Assembly: GCA_030592835.1 (NCBI GenBank) | Contig: JAUVIJ010000050.1 | Coordinates: forward strand, 1-10,032 | Origin: Candidatus Cloacimonadota bacterium | GTDB taxonomy: Bacteria; Cloacimonadota; Cloacimonadia; Cloacimonadales; TCS61 | Reading direction: 5' to 3' | DNA length: 10,032 bases | Shown: positions 1-7,639 of the stretch, one piece after another | How positions within the stretch are numbered: the first letter of the stretch is position 1 | Layout: each line of letters begins with the position of its first letter | The notes under the pieces: model-generated | Told to the model about the DNA's origin: nothing | Database searches by the model: none | The model's input: the letters and a program-made list of their open reading frames with translations, nothing else | Made by a program: the position numbers and the translations under genes

Positions 1-58
1 AATTATTATTCTTGCACTATCCTGATTGAACTAGAGATTGCGTCGAATGTATCAGCAT
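1..58. other. Left flank of the IS; probable piece of interrupted repeat
   Basis: This short stretch lies before the left inverted repeat and holds no complete gene. It is open in plus frame 1 from the window edge into the IS. It is also open on the minus strand, ending in a TAA at 6-8 after residues reading PDADTFDAISSSIRIVQE. If the IS and one CCGG copy are removed, both frames continue into the sequence from 1734. I read it as the other half of the non-coding repeat that resumes after the IS, not as a real protein end, but the window is too short here to decide. Confidence 0.35.
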
Positions 59-89
59 CCGGCAACTGCCCATAGGCGTTAACCTAAGC
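59..89. repeat. IS left terminal inverted repeat
   Basis: This repeat pairs with 1703-1733 over 31 bases with two mismatches; the core reads CTGCCCATAGGCGTTAAC. It contains the TAA stop of the transposase. Confidence 0.9.
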
Positions 90-1383
90 GATTCAAAATT
101 TGATAATAATTCATTCTACTGCGCCTTTTTTCATATTTGCAATGGTATTCGATTTGTAATTGAATATCAGCTTTGGAAATTTCTCTCACAGCAAAAAAAA
201 GATTAAGTATCGAAAATTGAACCCTAAATATAGACATCATTTTCAAAATGCTTATTTGCATTTTATCCGAGTTGAAATTCATTAATAATTTTCTGTAATA
301 ATAAGCATGAATAATCGTTATGATGATGAGTTTAGTTAGCAAGTATGCTTCGATTCTGATCCGATTGGCATCAGGTATTGTTAAAAATTTAAGCCCACTT
401 TTCCAACTTTTAAATATTATTTCAATACGCCAACGAAGTGAATATATCGCTAATATATCTTTCTCACTCCAAGTCTCTTCATCTACATTTGTAATATAAA
501 TTCCCCATCCTAATAAGAACAAATACTCTTTACTATAATTTAAGCGAGTGTCTTTTTTCATTTTATCTTTGGCTTTTCTTCGGCGTTCATTTGCTACAGA
601 ATCGCTCAGAGGAATGGCAACTAATCTCACAGGAACTTTTTCTTTCTTTCCCAATTTAATTTGCATATCAAATTGCTTATCTTTTCGTAATGTTTTCGCC
701 AGATCAATTAGCTTGCCATCTGCGGATGAATAAATACCAACATTGTATTTCAATCTACTTATGAAAAAGGCTCCTAAACCAATGATGGAGTGGAAGACTT
801 TCAAGGAAAAATATCCTAAATCCCAGATTAATAGATCATTTTTTTGAAGCAAAGGCAACATCTCTTTCGATGCTGATTGATCATTATCTGTATAAGGTGT
901 TATCTGATATCTTACAAGTGTTTCTCGTAAAATATCATAAACCAATTGAATCCGAGCCATAGCAATTTTTTTATGTTGATTTCCTCCACCCAGATATTTA
1001 TCTTTGGCTTTATCTGGAAGTGGAAAAGAGGTGCTGTCACAAACAAACACTCTTTTAAAGTTCTGAAACACTTTGGGATCAACAATCTTCTTGCTTTTTT
1101 CCAAACTCATAACAATGACATGCGATAATAATGTCTTTAAAAGTAAAATCAATTCTTCTGAAAATTTCTTGTTTATGGCAACTTTGGAAACTGTATCATT
1201 GATCATAAGTCCGATTGTAATAGCCAAACTCATTAAGGAATTACCTCCATTAACAAGATCATTGATCAAACCATAAACAAAATCTGAATTTTTCACTTTG
1301 CGTGCTTCTCTCTTTTGAAATTTGCATTCAACTGCATTTGAATCAATTAATTCTTCAGTTATTATTTCTTTCAATGATGCCAA
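79..1383 (-). CDS. IS4-family DDE transposase (YREK type)
   Basis: This gene encodes the transposase that cuts and rejoins the element's ends. In the 434-residue translation the catalytic acidic residues sit in the expected contexts: Asp116 (VCDSTSF), Asp188 (IWDLGYF) and Glu321. Tyr314, Arg317, Glu321 and Lys328 give an exact Y-x2-R-x3-E-x6-K signature, diagnostic for the IS4 family. The listed start is a TTG without a convincing ribosome-binding site. A better start is the ATG at 1441-1439, eight bases after GGGAG, but it is one frame out and would meet a TAA after 12 codons. A run of seven A's (minus strand, 1435-1429) follows that ATG closely. With six A's the frame would open as MTKKHLKKRSG and run into the transposase. 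The copy may therefore be slightly damaged or expressed by slippage. The DDE domain itself is intact. Confidence 0.85.
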   Translation of the reverse strand: MASLKEIITEELIDSNAVECKFQKREARKVKNSDFVYGLINDLVNGGNSLMSLAITIGLMINDTVSKVAINKKFSEELILLLKTLLSHVIVMSLEKSKKIVDPKVFQNFKRVFVCDSTSFPLPDKAKDKYLGGGNQHKKIAMARIQLVYDILRETLVRYQITPYTDNDQSASKEMLPLLQKNDLLIWDLGYFSLKVFHSIIGLGAFFISRLKYNVGIYSSADGKLIDLAKTLRKDKQFDMQIKLGKKEKVPVRLVAIPLSDSVANERRRKAKDKMKKDTRLNYSKEYLFLLGWGIYITNVDEETWSEKDILAIYSLRWRIEIIFKSWKSGLKFLTIPDANRIRIEAYLLTKLIIITIIHAYYYRKLLMNFNSDKMQISILKMMSIFRVQFSILNLFFAVREISKADIQLQIEYHCKYEKRRSRMNYYQILNRLG

Positions 1384-1438
1384 ACCTAATTCTATGTTTT
1401 CCTTAATTCCACTTCTTTTCTTTAGATGTTTTTTTGGT

Positions 1439-1457
1439 CATAATAATTTCTCCCTTT
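1439..1457 (-). promoter_or_regulatory. Probable ribosome-binding site and original ATG of the transposase
   Basis: On the minus strand AAGGGAG is followed by eight bases and ATG at 1441-1439, a normal Shine-Dalgarno arrangement. The ATG frame is closed by TAA after MTKKTSKEKKWN unless the A7 run just downstream is read as A6 (or an equivalent +1 shift occurs). This is the only good translation start near the transposase. Confidence 0.55.
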
Positions 1458-1702
1458 TTTTTAGTTTAGAAAACGACTTTTGTGGAATTACATATTTTGT
1501 AAAGCGTTATTATTATGTGATTTATGATCACTGTTCGTAAAATATGGCTTCCATATTTCGCTCCTAATAAGAAAAAAATGAATTTTTAACAAAAACGTAT
1601 CCTTCATGTAAAACTTCTTTCAATAGAATCATTTGAGATTTCATCGATAACCCATTTTTAACTATTATACCTTCTTAATTCCATTGTACACAAGACATTA
1701 TA
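1458..1702. other. Non-coding upstream part of the IS
   Basis: This AT-rich interval lies between the transposase translation start and the right inverted repeat. It should contain the transposase promoter, but I cannot pick a convincing -35/-10 pair. A perfect inverted repeat, GTGAT-TTATG-ATCAC, lies at 1517-1531 and could be a protein-binding site or a small hairpin. I see no gene here. Confidence 0.4.
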
Positions 1703-1733
1703 GCTTAAGTTAACGCCTATGGGCAGTAGCCGG
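1703..1733. repeat. IS right terminal inverted repeat
   Basis: Its reverse complement matches 59-89 except at two positions. The outermost CCGG is palindromic and is shared by both flanks. Confidence 0.9.
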
Positions 1734-1988
1734 AGTAAACAAACCAAGAATCCGTCTTTGTAATGCGACATTATAAAAATCACTGATTAGAAAATGCGAA
1801 TGAAAGCGTTAATAAGATCGCACTGTTTGAGTACCGATTCTTTGATCGGAACGAGTTTGGGATCGAATAGCTTTCATTAGGGGTTTCCAGTGATTTTTAT
1901 ACAGTCTTGATCTTTTTTTTGGTTCGTTTCTTTTGGACGTGTCCCGACGTAGCCTTGGCGAAGGCGGATCAAGCTAAAAGAAATGAAC
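1734..1988. repeat. Structured non-coding repeat with two nested hairpins (MITE/REP-like)
   Basis: The first foldback has a perfect 14-bp outer arm (1772-1785 with 1888-1901), a second arm of 9 bp inside it (1799-1807 with 1870-1878) and an inner hairpin CCGAT-TCTTTG-ATCGG (1834-1849). It is followed by a second foldback of 13 bp with one G-T position (1922-1934 with 1976-1988) that encloses GCCTT-GGCG-AAGGC (1952-1965). This layered palindromy is typical of non-autonomous or REP-like dispersed repeats, not of coding DNA. From memory, similar sequence is scattered through Bacteroidetes/FCB genomes; that is recollection and not checked. The plus-strand frame open from 1907 to 2122 has low-complexity composition and crosses the hairpin, so I treat it as spurious. 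Confidence 0.6.
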
Positions 1989-2134
1989 ATTTCTTCCAAA
2001 CGAAATCAGGGGCTATAAAAGTGACATTAATATTCATATCAATATTCATGAAATTCCTTATATTTATTTACTTATTATTAATAAAGTTATATATTATAAA
2101 TTTCCAATTTCTCGGGGTATAGGTGTTTAGACGA
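1989..2134. other. AT-rich intergenic tail downstream of the lipid kinase gene
   Basis: This very AT-rich stretch contains a direct repeat AATATTCAT at 2029-2037 and 2041-2049. The convergent end of the minus-strand lipid kinase gene reads into it, but I see no GC-rich hairpin plus U-tract that would serve as its terminator. No gene is visible. Confidence 0.4.
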
Positions 2135-3076
2135 TTAACCTGATTCGGGTAAATATTGTGAATCGCAGATGAAGTTTATTGCTTTAGGGATCAATTCTAT
2201 TTTGAAATTGTAAGGATTCTTCAGAACAGGTAATTCCCCATCAAAATAAATAGGTATGATCTTATCTGTTTTTATTTCGATGACATCACTGTGTTTGATC
2301 TCCACTTTTTCGTGTTTGATATGGTTTCCTGAAAACACTTTAGGCAGTACTTTGAGCAGGGTTCCGAGCTTAATTTCGTGAATGATACAGAGATCGAGTT
2401 TACCGTCATCTACCTTGGCGTGTGGTGTAAGCAGAAAACCTCCCCCCGTAGAAAAACCGTTGCCAATACTGATCAGGATAACCGAGATATCGAAGAATTT
2501 CTTGTTGATAACCAGGTTGATATAATGGGGCTTAAGTTTAACCAGAGCTTTAATTAGAGCTACAAAATAACGGGGAAGTCCGTTGAGGAATTTGATCTTG
2601 CTGGCATATTCTGCTACCTGTGCATCAAACCCTAACCCGAGAGCATTGATAAAATACTGGTTTTCAATTTTTCCTACATCGACAGGTGTGGTATTTTCTT
2701 TTTCCAGTATTTTTACGGCAGCTTCGACATCCTTTGTGACTCGAAAGTTCCTGGCAAAGTCATTGCCTCCGCCTTCGGGAATAATACCAAATTTGATATC
2801 AGAGGATTTTTTACTTAACATGATACCATTTATAACTTCATTAATGGTACCATCGCCACCCACAGCGACTATTTTTCGATAACCCTTTTTAGCATAGTTT
2901 CTCGCTAACTCGATGGCATGTCGGGGAACTTTGGTGATCTCCAGATCGTATGGAAAATTGTATTTACTCAGTATGTTAACCAGTTTACAGAGAAGCTTTC
3001 CGGTTCTACCTCTGCCTGCTGTTGTATTCACTATAAAGCCCCAGCGGTCACGATTTTTTCTATGTATTATATTCAT
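2135..3076 (-). CDS. Diacylglycerol kinase-family lipid kinase (DagK/YegS type)
   Basis: This cytosolic or membrane-peripheral enzyme of 313 residues probably phosphorylates a lipid with a free hydroxyl, such as diacylglycerol, using ATP. The N-terminal catalytic domain begins with IVNTTAGRGRTGK (residues 15-27), the usual N-P-x-A-G-x-G-like nucleotide loop. The hallmark GGDGTINEVING is at 73-84, and GIIPEGGGNDFAR (97-109) takes the place of the usual G-T-G-N-D motif, with Gly instead of Thr. The C-terminal domain has GNGFSTGGGFLLTP and DDGKLDL (about 205-227), then YFDGE near 277-281. Length is normal for the family. The ATG start is preceded by only a weak GGA. It lies 124 bases downstream of the yfhO-like gene on the same strand, so they may be co-transcribed. 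Exact substrate (diacylglycerol, sphingoid base or other) cannot be told. Confidence 0.88.
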   Translation of the reverse strand: MNIIHRKNRDRWGFIVNTTAGRGRTGKLLCKLVNILSKYNFPYDLEITKVPRHAIELARNYAKKGYRKIVAVGGDGTINEVINGIMLSKKSSDIKFGIIPEGGGNDFARNFRVTKDVEAAVKILEKENTTPVDVGKIENQYFINALGLGFDAQVAEYASKIKFLNGLPRYFVALIKALVKLKPHYINLVINKKFFDISVILISIGNGFSTGGGFLLTPHAKVDDGKLDLCIIHEIKLGTLLKVLPKVFSGNHIKHEKVEIKHSDVIEIKTDKIIPIYFDGELPVLKNPYNFKIELIPKAINFICDSQYLPESG

Positions 3077-3200
3077 TTTTCCAAATTAAACATAAACTCA
3101 TCTTTTGGCAAGTTTTCGACAATTTTTTTTAATTCTCCCAATATTCCGCAAAATAGTTTTTCTTCCTGGATTCCCGATCGGAGTTGCCACTAGATAGAAT

Positions 3201-5189
3201 TCAGCTTTTGATCTTGTAGACAATTTCTCCCCGATAGTTCTGCTTCTTGTATATGTATAAACCAATAGAGAAAAGGATTATACTGATAATTAATCCCCAG
3301 AGACTGAAAAATCTGAAAAGATTTAAAAGCTTTGGTCTGTATATCATTTCCAGGATATGATTTCCGGGAGGTATTATAATTCCTCTAAGAATGTAGTTAG
3401 TAGTGTAGATCTCGGTTTCAACACCGTCAATAAATACCTGCCAATCCTTGTTTTCGGGATAATAAATTTCGCTGATCACCAGAAATGAAGTTGTGTCGGT
3501 TTCTGTTTTCAGTATTATTTTATCATCGGAATACTCAAGAAATTCAACTGATTTTTCCCCGGATGAAAATACATTCAGATTAAGTTCATTTTCCAGGATT
3601 GCAGTTCTGGCGGGATCAAATTCTGGATCATTCAGCCTTTTCCAGACAATATTTTTATCCTGCAGGATTTCTATATTTTCAACAAACCAGGCCCGGGGAA
3701 GATAATCTGAGTTTTTATAAATGGTGAGATTTTTTTTAATATCGTAAAAGGCATATTCAAGATTATTCAGATCCAGTTTATCATTATGGATGAAGTATTT
3801 TACATTCAACATTTTTATCACATTCCAGTTTAAGGGAACACGATTTGTTATCTCGTGATGCAGGCAATGCTGCAGGATCATATCGTATCTATATAATCTG
3901 GCTTTATAATCGCCTCCAATAGACTGATTATAAGCAGTCCAATTGTTATTACTGAATTCATTTTTCAGTGGATATATCCTGAAAAGTTCCTCATCATCCA
4001 TGAGAAAATTGTCTGACAGGGTGGGTTTGTATTCATTCAATATTAGGTCTTCTTTGACCAGATTTTTGAAAAAATCGAGATTTAAGAGGTAAAAACCTCC
4101 CATTGTGAGAATAAACACCGCGAATAGGAAAAAAGCTTTGTGAATTTTCTCTTTTGCATAACCCAAAAGCAAGAACATAAAAATGCAGAGTAAAGCCAGA
4201 AGTATGAAATAACTGTCTGGAAAATTCAAATCTGTAATAAATCTATCGACTAGGAATCCGGAAATCAAGGTAATAAAAAGCAGAATATCTGTGATCTGGA
4301 ACAAATCAGCCAGAAATTTTTCTTTGAGAAATTTGGCTTCCAGACTTAAATAAAGCAGGATATTAAAAATAACAGAACTTGCAAAGAGCAGTAGTAACGG
4401 AAGGAATTCACCAAGATCGATCTGCAGGATCCTACTTTGGGCATAATTAAGAAATTGAATAATATGATAATAAGGTTGAGCAAGAGCTGCAATGGCAATC
4501 ATTGATCCTGCGATACCAAACAAGGAAAATCTGAGAAATCTTCCGTATTGATCAGACCGGAAATCTATCATAAGCTGAGTAATCCAGTAAATCAGTGATA
4601 TAAAAAAGAAGAAATAGATTATCTGAAATTGGATCTGTCCCAGAAACAAGATCATGAAAAAGAGATAACTTCCCAATGCTAGAATGCTTGTTCTCTTATG
4701 GAGATAATGCAGCAGAAAGAATAACCAGGGTAATAATGCTACAGCTCTGAAAGCTGATTCTGATCCCGGTACTAAATACTTAAGTAGATAACCCGATAAA
4801 AGGAAGAAAATAGAACCCAGAAAAGCAGGGGCTCCCTCCATTTTCAGGAAAGTCAGAAAAACATATACACCGGATACTGCCAGGAAAAGGAAGATTACTC
4901 TCCAATTGACTATATGACCGATAATCCTTTGCATAAAAATCAGAACAGGATCATTGAAAGCAGTGTCATTCAGGCTCCAGGGCATACCCGAAAAAAGATT
5001 GCCGTTCCAGAGTGTATTTTCTATATTTGATATTTGATAATCGAGAGGACAATCAGAGATGCTTTTCTCGATCGGAACATAATTCAGGAACGCGATCTTG
5101 AAAAAAACAATCAATATTATCAATACAATAATTGATAAATAAAACAAATGCTTATACTTTCCAGCTACAAATTCGTAGAACATTTCCAC
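3201..5189 (-). CDS. YfhO-family polytopic membrane protein
   Basis: This is a 662-residue integral membrane protein. It has one membrane segment near 14-36, a short extracytoplasmic stretch containing LWNGNLFSGMPW (60-71), then roughly nine to ten hydrophobic segments between about 95 and 370. A soluble domain spans about 380-625, and a last membrane helix sits near 628-648 before a basic tail. YfhO family traits are MLNVKYFI (about 450-457), LPRAWFV (487-493) and the FDPARTAILE stretch that follows. The family resembles GT-C glycosyltransferases and in Gram-positives is linked to glycosylation of lipoteichoic acid; here the acceptor is unknown. The protein is on the short side for the family. 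The listed start is GTG; an ATG two codons on (5183) is preceded by AGGTGG, so either could be used. Confidence 0.82.
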   Translation of the reverse strand: MEMFYEFVAGKYKHLFYLSIIVLIILIVFFKIAFLNYVPIEKSISDCPLDYQISNIENTLWNGNLFSGMPWSLNDTAFNDPVLIFMQRIIGHIVNWRVIFLFLAVSGVYVFLTFLKMEGAPAFLGSIFFLLSGYLLKYLVPGSESAFRAVALLPWLFFLLHYLHKRTSILALGSYLFFMILFLGQIQFQIIYFFFFISLIYWITQLMIDFRSDQYGRFLRFSLFGIAGSMIAIAALAQPYYHIIQFLNYAQSRILQIDLGEFLPLLLLFASSVIFNILLYLSLEAKFLKEKFLADLFQITDILLFITLISGFLVDRFITDLNFPDSYFILLALLCIFMFLLLGYAKEKIHKAFFLFAVFILTMGGFYLLNLDFFKNLVKEDLILNEYKPTLSDNFLMDDEELFRIYPLKNEFSNNNWTAYNQSIGGDYKARLYRYDMILQHCLHHEITNRVPLNWNVIKMLNVKYFIHNDKLDLNNLEYAFYDIKKNLTIYKNSDYLPRAWFVENIEILQDKNIVWKRLNDPEFDPARTAILENELNLNVFSSGEKSVEFLEYSDDKIILKTETDTTSFLVISEIYYPENKDWQVFIDGVETEIYTTNYILRGIIIPPGNHILEMIYRPKLLNLFRFFSLWGLIISIILFSIGLYIYKKQNYRGEIVYKIKS

Positions 5190-5211
5190 CTGATATTTTT
5201 TTTAAGGATAT

Positions 5212-5239
5212 TTGATACAATCAGTGCTTATTTGGTCAA
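5212..5239 (-). promoter_or_regulatory. Candidate promoter of the yfhO-like gene
   Basis: On the minus strand TTGACC (5239-5234) and TATCAA (5217-5212) are separated by 16 bases, placing a start site about 20 bases before the coding region. The match to the sigma-70 consensus is 5/6 and 4/6. AT-rich DNA yields chance matches, so this is tentative. Confidence 0.35.
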
Positions 5240-5332
5240 TAAAAATTGTTATTGTCAGAATTGTTCAAACTTCTCGCTGCAAACGGTAGTGTCCATATTT
5301 TTTAATGTAAATCTCTGCTATCTTAATCCGAG

Positions 5333-5356
5333 TCGGGTTTTTCAAATTCGACCCGA
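5333..5356. repeat. Inverted repeat in the yfhO/uvrB divergent region
   Basis: TCGGGT and ACCCGA are separated by 12 bases in otherwise AT-rich DNA, about 80 bases before uvrB. CCGAGT also occurs twice as a direct repeat (5329-5334 and 5353-5358). It could be an operator for either divergent gene or a short hairpin in the uvrB leader; there is no U-tract directly after it. Confidence 0.3.
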
Positions 5357-5414
5357 GTTTAAACACTTAAAGCTGAATGTGAAGTTAAAAAAAAACATTG
5401 CCTGAAAAGTTTGG

Positions 5415-5441
5415 ATGTTTTTTGCAGTATATATATTATGA
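5415..5441 (+). other. Eight-codon upstream reading frame overlapping the uvrB start
   Basis: An ATG at 5415 opens an 8-residue frame (MFFAVYIL) whose TGA at 5439-5441 overlaps the uvrB ATG as ATGA. uvrB itself has no visible Shine-Dalgarno sequence, so the arrangement could allow translational coupling. The short frame has no strong ribosome-binding site of its own, and chance is a fair explanation. Confidence 0.2.
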
Positions 5442-7432
5442 ATAATTTTAAACTGGTTTCAGATTATAAACCGAGTGGTGATCAACCTAAGGCTATCAAA
5501 GAGCTAAGCGAAGGGTTATTGTCGGGGGAAAACTTTCAGACCTTACTGGGAGTCACGGGTTCGGGAAAAACTTTTACAATTGCAAATGTCATCAAAAATC
5601 TGAATAAACCTACATTGGTCATTTCCCATAATAAAACCCTTGCAGCTCAACTTTATGGAGAGTTCAGACAACTTTTCCCTGAAAATGCTGTAGAATATTT
5701 TATCAGTTACTATGATTATTATCAGCCTGAAGCTTATATTCCCGGAAAGGATCTTTATATTGAAAAAGATGCCGATATCAATGACCAGATAGACAAACTC
5801 CGCCTGCATGCGACCATGAGCCTGATGGAAAGGGATGATGTCATTATAGTTGCCAGTGTTTCCTGCATATACGGTTTGGGTATTCCTGAGGAATACAGAG
5901 AAGCCCGGCTTGTGATCGAAGTGGGTGACATTATGGATAGGGATCAACTCCTCTTGAGGCTGGTTGAGATCCATTATGGAAGAAATGATATAGCCTTTGA
6001 AAGGGGTACTTTCAGGGTTCACGGTGATATTGTAGACATCTATCCGGCCTACCTGGAACATTCTATCAGAGTAGAGTTCTTTGGAGATGAGATCGAAAAG
6101 ATATCGAGGATAAATCCACTTGATAATAAAGTTCTGGAAAAAGTGAAGGAATATCCCATCTATCCGGCCAAACATTTCATAACTTCCAGCCCCATATTGA
6201 AAAAAGCCATCCGAACTATTAAAGAGGAATTGAAGGAACGAATTGCCTGGTTGGAAAAGAACAACAAACTTGTAGAAGCACAGAGAATTGAACAGAGAAC
6301 TAATTTTGACCTGGAGATGCTGAAAGAACTGGGTTATTGCTCGGGAATAGAAAATTATTCCCGGCACCTTACAGGAGCCAAACCGGGACAACCTCCTTAC
6401 TGTCTGCTGGATTATTTCCCCGAGGATTTCCTGATTGTTATCGATGAATCTCATGCATCCATCCCGCAGATCCATGCTATGTATGGAGGAGATTATACCA
6501 GGAAAAAAAATCTGGTGGAATTCGGATTCAGATTACCTTCGGCTTTCGACAATAGACCCCTGAAGTTTGATGAATTTGAAGAAAAGATCAGCCAGGTTAT
6601 CTTCATGTCTGCTACTCCCGGAGATTATGAGTTGGATAAAAGTCAGGGAGTTTTTGTTGAACAGGTGATCCGTCCCACCGGGCTGATTGATCCTGCTGTC
6701 GAAGTAAAACCGGTTGCTACTCAGGTGGACGATCTTCTGGAACAGATCAATCAGAGAACTGTTAGAAATGAAAAGATCCTGGTTACAACACTGACGAAGA
6801 GGATGTCGGAAGATCTCAGCGAATATCTGGTTCGGGCTGGAGTAAAAGCAAAATACTTACATAGTGAGATCGACACGATCGGCAGAGCCAAGATCATCAG
6901 AGAATTCCGTCTGGGGAAATTTGATGTTCTGGTCGGGATCAACCTGTTGAGAGAAGGGCTGGATCTGCCGGAGGTTTCTCTGGTAGCGATCCTCGATGCT
7001 GATAAGGCTGGCTTTCTACGCTCTACACGATCTTTGATCCAGACTGCGGGTAGAGCTGCCCGGAATATAAATGGGAAAGTTGTTCTCTATGCCGATAATA
7101 TTACCAGTGCAATCGAAGAAACACTGATAGAAACCGACCGGAGAAGAAAAAAACAATTGGCTTATAATATTGAGAATGAAATAACTCCCGTTAGTATCAG
7201 AAAAAATATTGACGACATAATGGCCTCTACAAGTGTAGCAGAAGGTTATCAGAAACCCGGTAAGAAAAAGACGGTGTCGGATAGAAATAAGTTTATGGAA
7301 TATTTGGAGTTAGATTCTAAGGAAAAGGTAATTGAATTGCTACAGAGAGAAATGAAAGAAGCTGCTGAAAAGCTTGATTTCGAAAGGGCGGCTGAATTGC
7401 GGGACAGGATTTTCGAACTGGATACCATATAA
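5438..7432 (+). CDS. uvrB: Excinuclease ABC subunit B
   Basis: UvrB is the helicase-like damage-verification subunit of nucleotide excision repair; UvrA loads it and it recruits UvrC. From the chosen ATG the protein has 664 residues, normal for UvrB. Visible landmarks are the N-terminal FKLVSDYKPSGDQPKAI, Walker A GVTGSGKT (38-45), the beta-hairpin that clamps DNA, YYDYYQPEAYIP (91-102), the DESH box (336-339), SATPG (391-395), the motif V region VGINLLREGLDLPEVSLVAI, motif VI QTAGRAARN, and a C-terminal UVR domain (about 626-661, EKLDFERAAELRDRI) that contacts UvrC. The frame is open upstream to a TTG at 5411, but those nine residues are not UvrB-like, so ATG 5438 is preferred. No Shine-Dalgarno sequence precedes it. 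No uvrA or uvrC is nearby. Confidence 0.97.
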   Translation: MNNFKLVSDYKPSGDQPKAIKELSEGLLSGENFQTLLGVTGSGKTFTIANVIKNLNKPTLVISHNKTLAAQLYGEFRQLFPENAVEYFISYYDYYQPEAYIPGKDLYIEKDADINDQIDKLRLHATMSLMERDDVIIVASVSCIYGLGIPEEYREARLVIEVGDIMDRDQLLLRLVEIHYGRNDIAFERGTFRVHGDIVDIYPAYLEHSIRVEFFGDEIEKISRINPLDNKVLEKVKEYPIYPAKHFITSSPILKKAIRTIKEELKERIAWLEKNNKLVEAQRIEQRTNFDLEMLKELGYCSGIENYSRHLTGAKPGQPPYCLLDYFPEDFLIVIDESHASIPQIHAMYGGDYTRKKNLVEFGFRLPSAFDNRPLKFDEFEEKISQVIFMSATPGDYELDKSQGVFVEQVIRPTGLIDPAVEVKPVATQVDDLLEQINQRTVRNEKILVTTLTKRMSEDLSEYLVRAGVKAKYLHSEIDTIGRAKIIREFRLGKFDVLVGINLLREGLDLPEVSLVAILDADKAGFLRSTRSLIQTAGRAARNINGKVVLYADNITSAIEETLIETDRRRKKQLAYNIENEITPVSIRKNIDDIMASTSVAEGYQKPGKKKTVSDRNKFMEYLELDSKEKVIELLQREMKEAAEKLDFERAAELRDRIFELDTI

Positions 7433-7454
7433 CTCCTCAGGGAGTTATTTTTTT
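7429..7454 (+). terminator. Intrinsic terminator of uvrB
   Basis: A perfect 8-bp stem (ATAACTCC with GGAGTTAT) and a TCAG loop are followed by seven T's at 7448-7454. The uvrB TAA stop (7430-7432) forms part of the left arm, so the ribosome must clear the stop before the hairpin can fold. Confidence 0.85.
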
Positions 7455-7601
7455 ATGATACATTCGAAGATCTATAAGTTACTTTTCACCGAGGTCACCA
7501 TAAAAATTGTAAGTGAAAAATTTTTGAAACATGCAATCAGGAATTTTATCAAACCTGCTTATGAGAAGATAAACCTGAAAGCTATGTGTTTGGGTTTCTA
7601 A
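7455..7601 (+). CDS. Possible 48-residue hypothetical protein, doubtful
   Basis: An ATG right after the uvrB terminator opens a 48-codon frame (MIHSKIYKLLFTEVTIKIV...) ending in TAA at 7599-7601. The product would be basic, with no motif I recognise. It has no ribosome-binding site: the bases before the ATG are the terminator T-run. It is most likely a chance frame in the 207-base gap between uvrB and the epimerase gene. Confidence 0.12.
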   Translation: MIHSKIYKLLFTEVTIKIVSEKFLKHAIRNFIKPAYEKINLKAMCLGF

Positions 7602-7639
7602 CTGGCAGATAATTATAATCAGGTAATACAGGATAAAAT

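Larger units (their letters stand above)
59..1733 (-). mobile_element. IS4-family insertion sequence, complete, about 1.67 kb
   Basis: The element is bounded by 31-bp terminal inverted repeats differing at two positions and carries a single minus-strand transposase with the IS4-type YREK signature. The transposase stop codon (79-81) lies inside the left repeat. About 260 bases between the transposase start region and the right repeat are non-coding. Exact ends are uncertain: both repeats carry a palindromic CCGG at their outer edge (59-62 and 1730-1733), which can be read either as the IS tip or as a 4-bp target duplication. In the second reading the element is 63-1729. No longer clean target duplication is visible. 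The ends resemble those of IS231/IS4-like elements in having a TGCCCAT core. Confidence 0.88.

Noticed and set aside
59..79. Long (8-12 bp) target duplication around the IS
   Set aside because: Aligning the flanks at lengths of 8 to 11 gives only about half identity, apart from the shared palindromic CCGG.
1907..2122. 71-codon plus-strand open frame after the IS
   Set aside because: It crosses the second foldback, has no ribosome-binding site and becomes a low-complexity hydrophobic string in AT-rich DNA.
5411..5437. TTG as the start of uvrB
   Set aside because: The nine added residues are not UvrB-like, while ATG 5438 gives the standard N-terminus FKLVSDYKPSGDQP.
5543..6475. Long open frame of 310 codons on the minus strand
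   Set aside because: It lies wholly within uvrB on the opposite strand, has no recognisable motif, and is a compositional shadow of a highly conserved gene.
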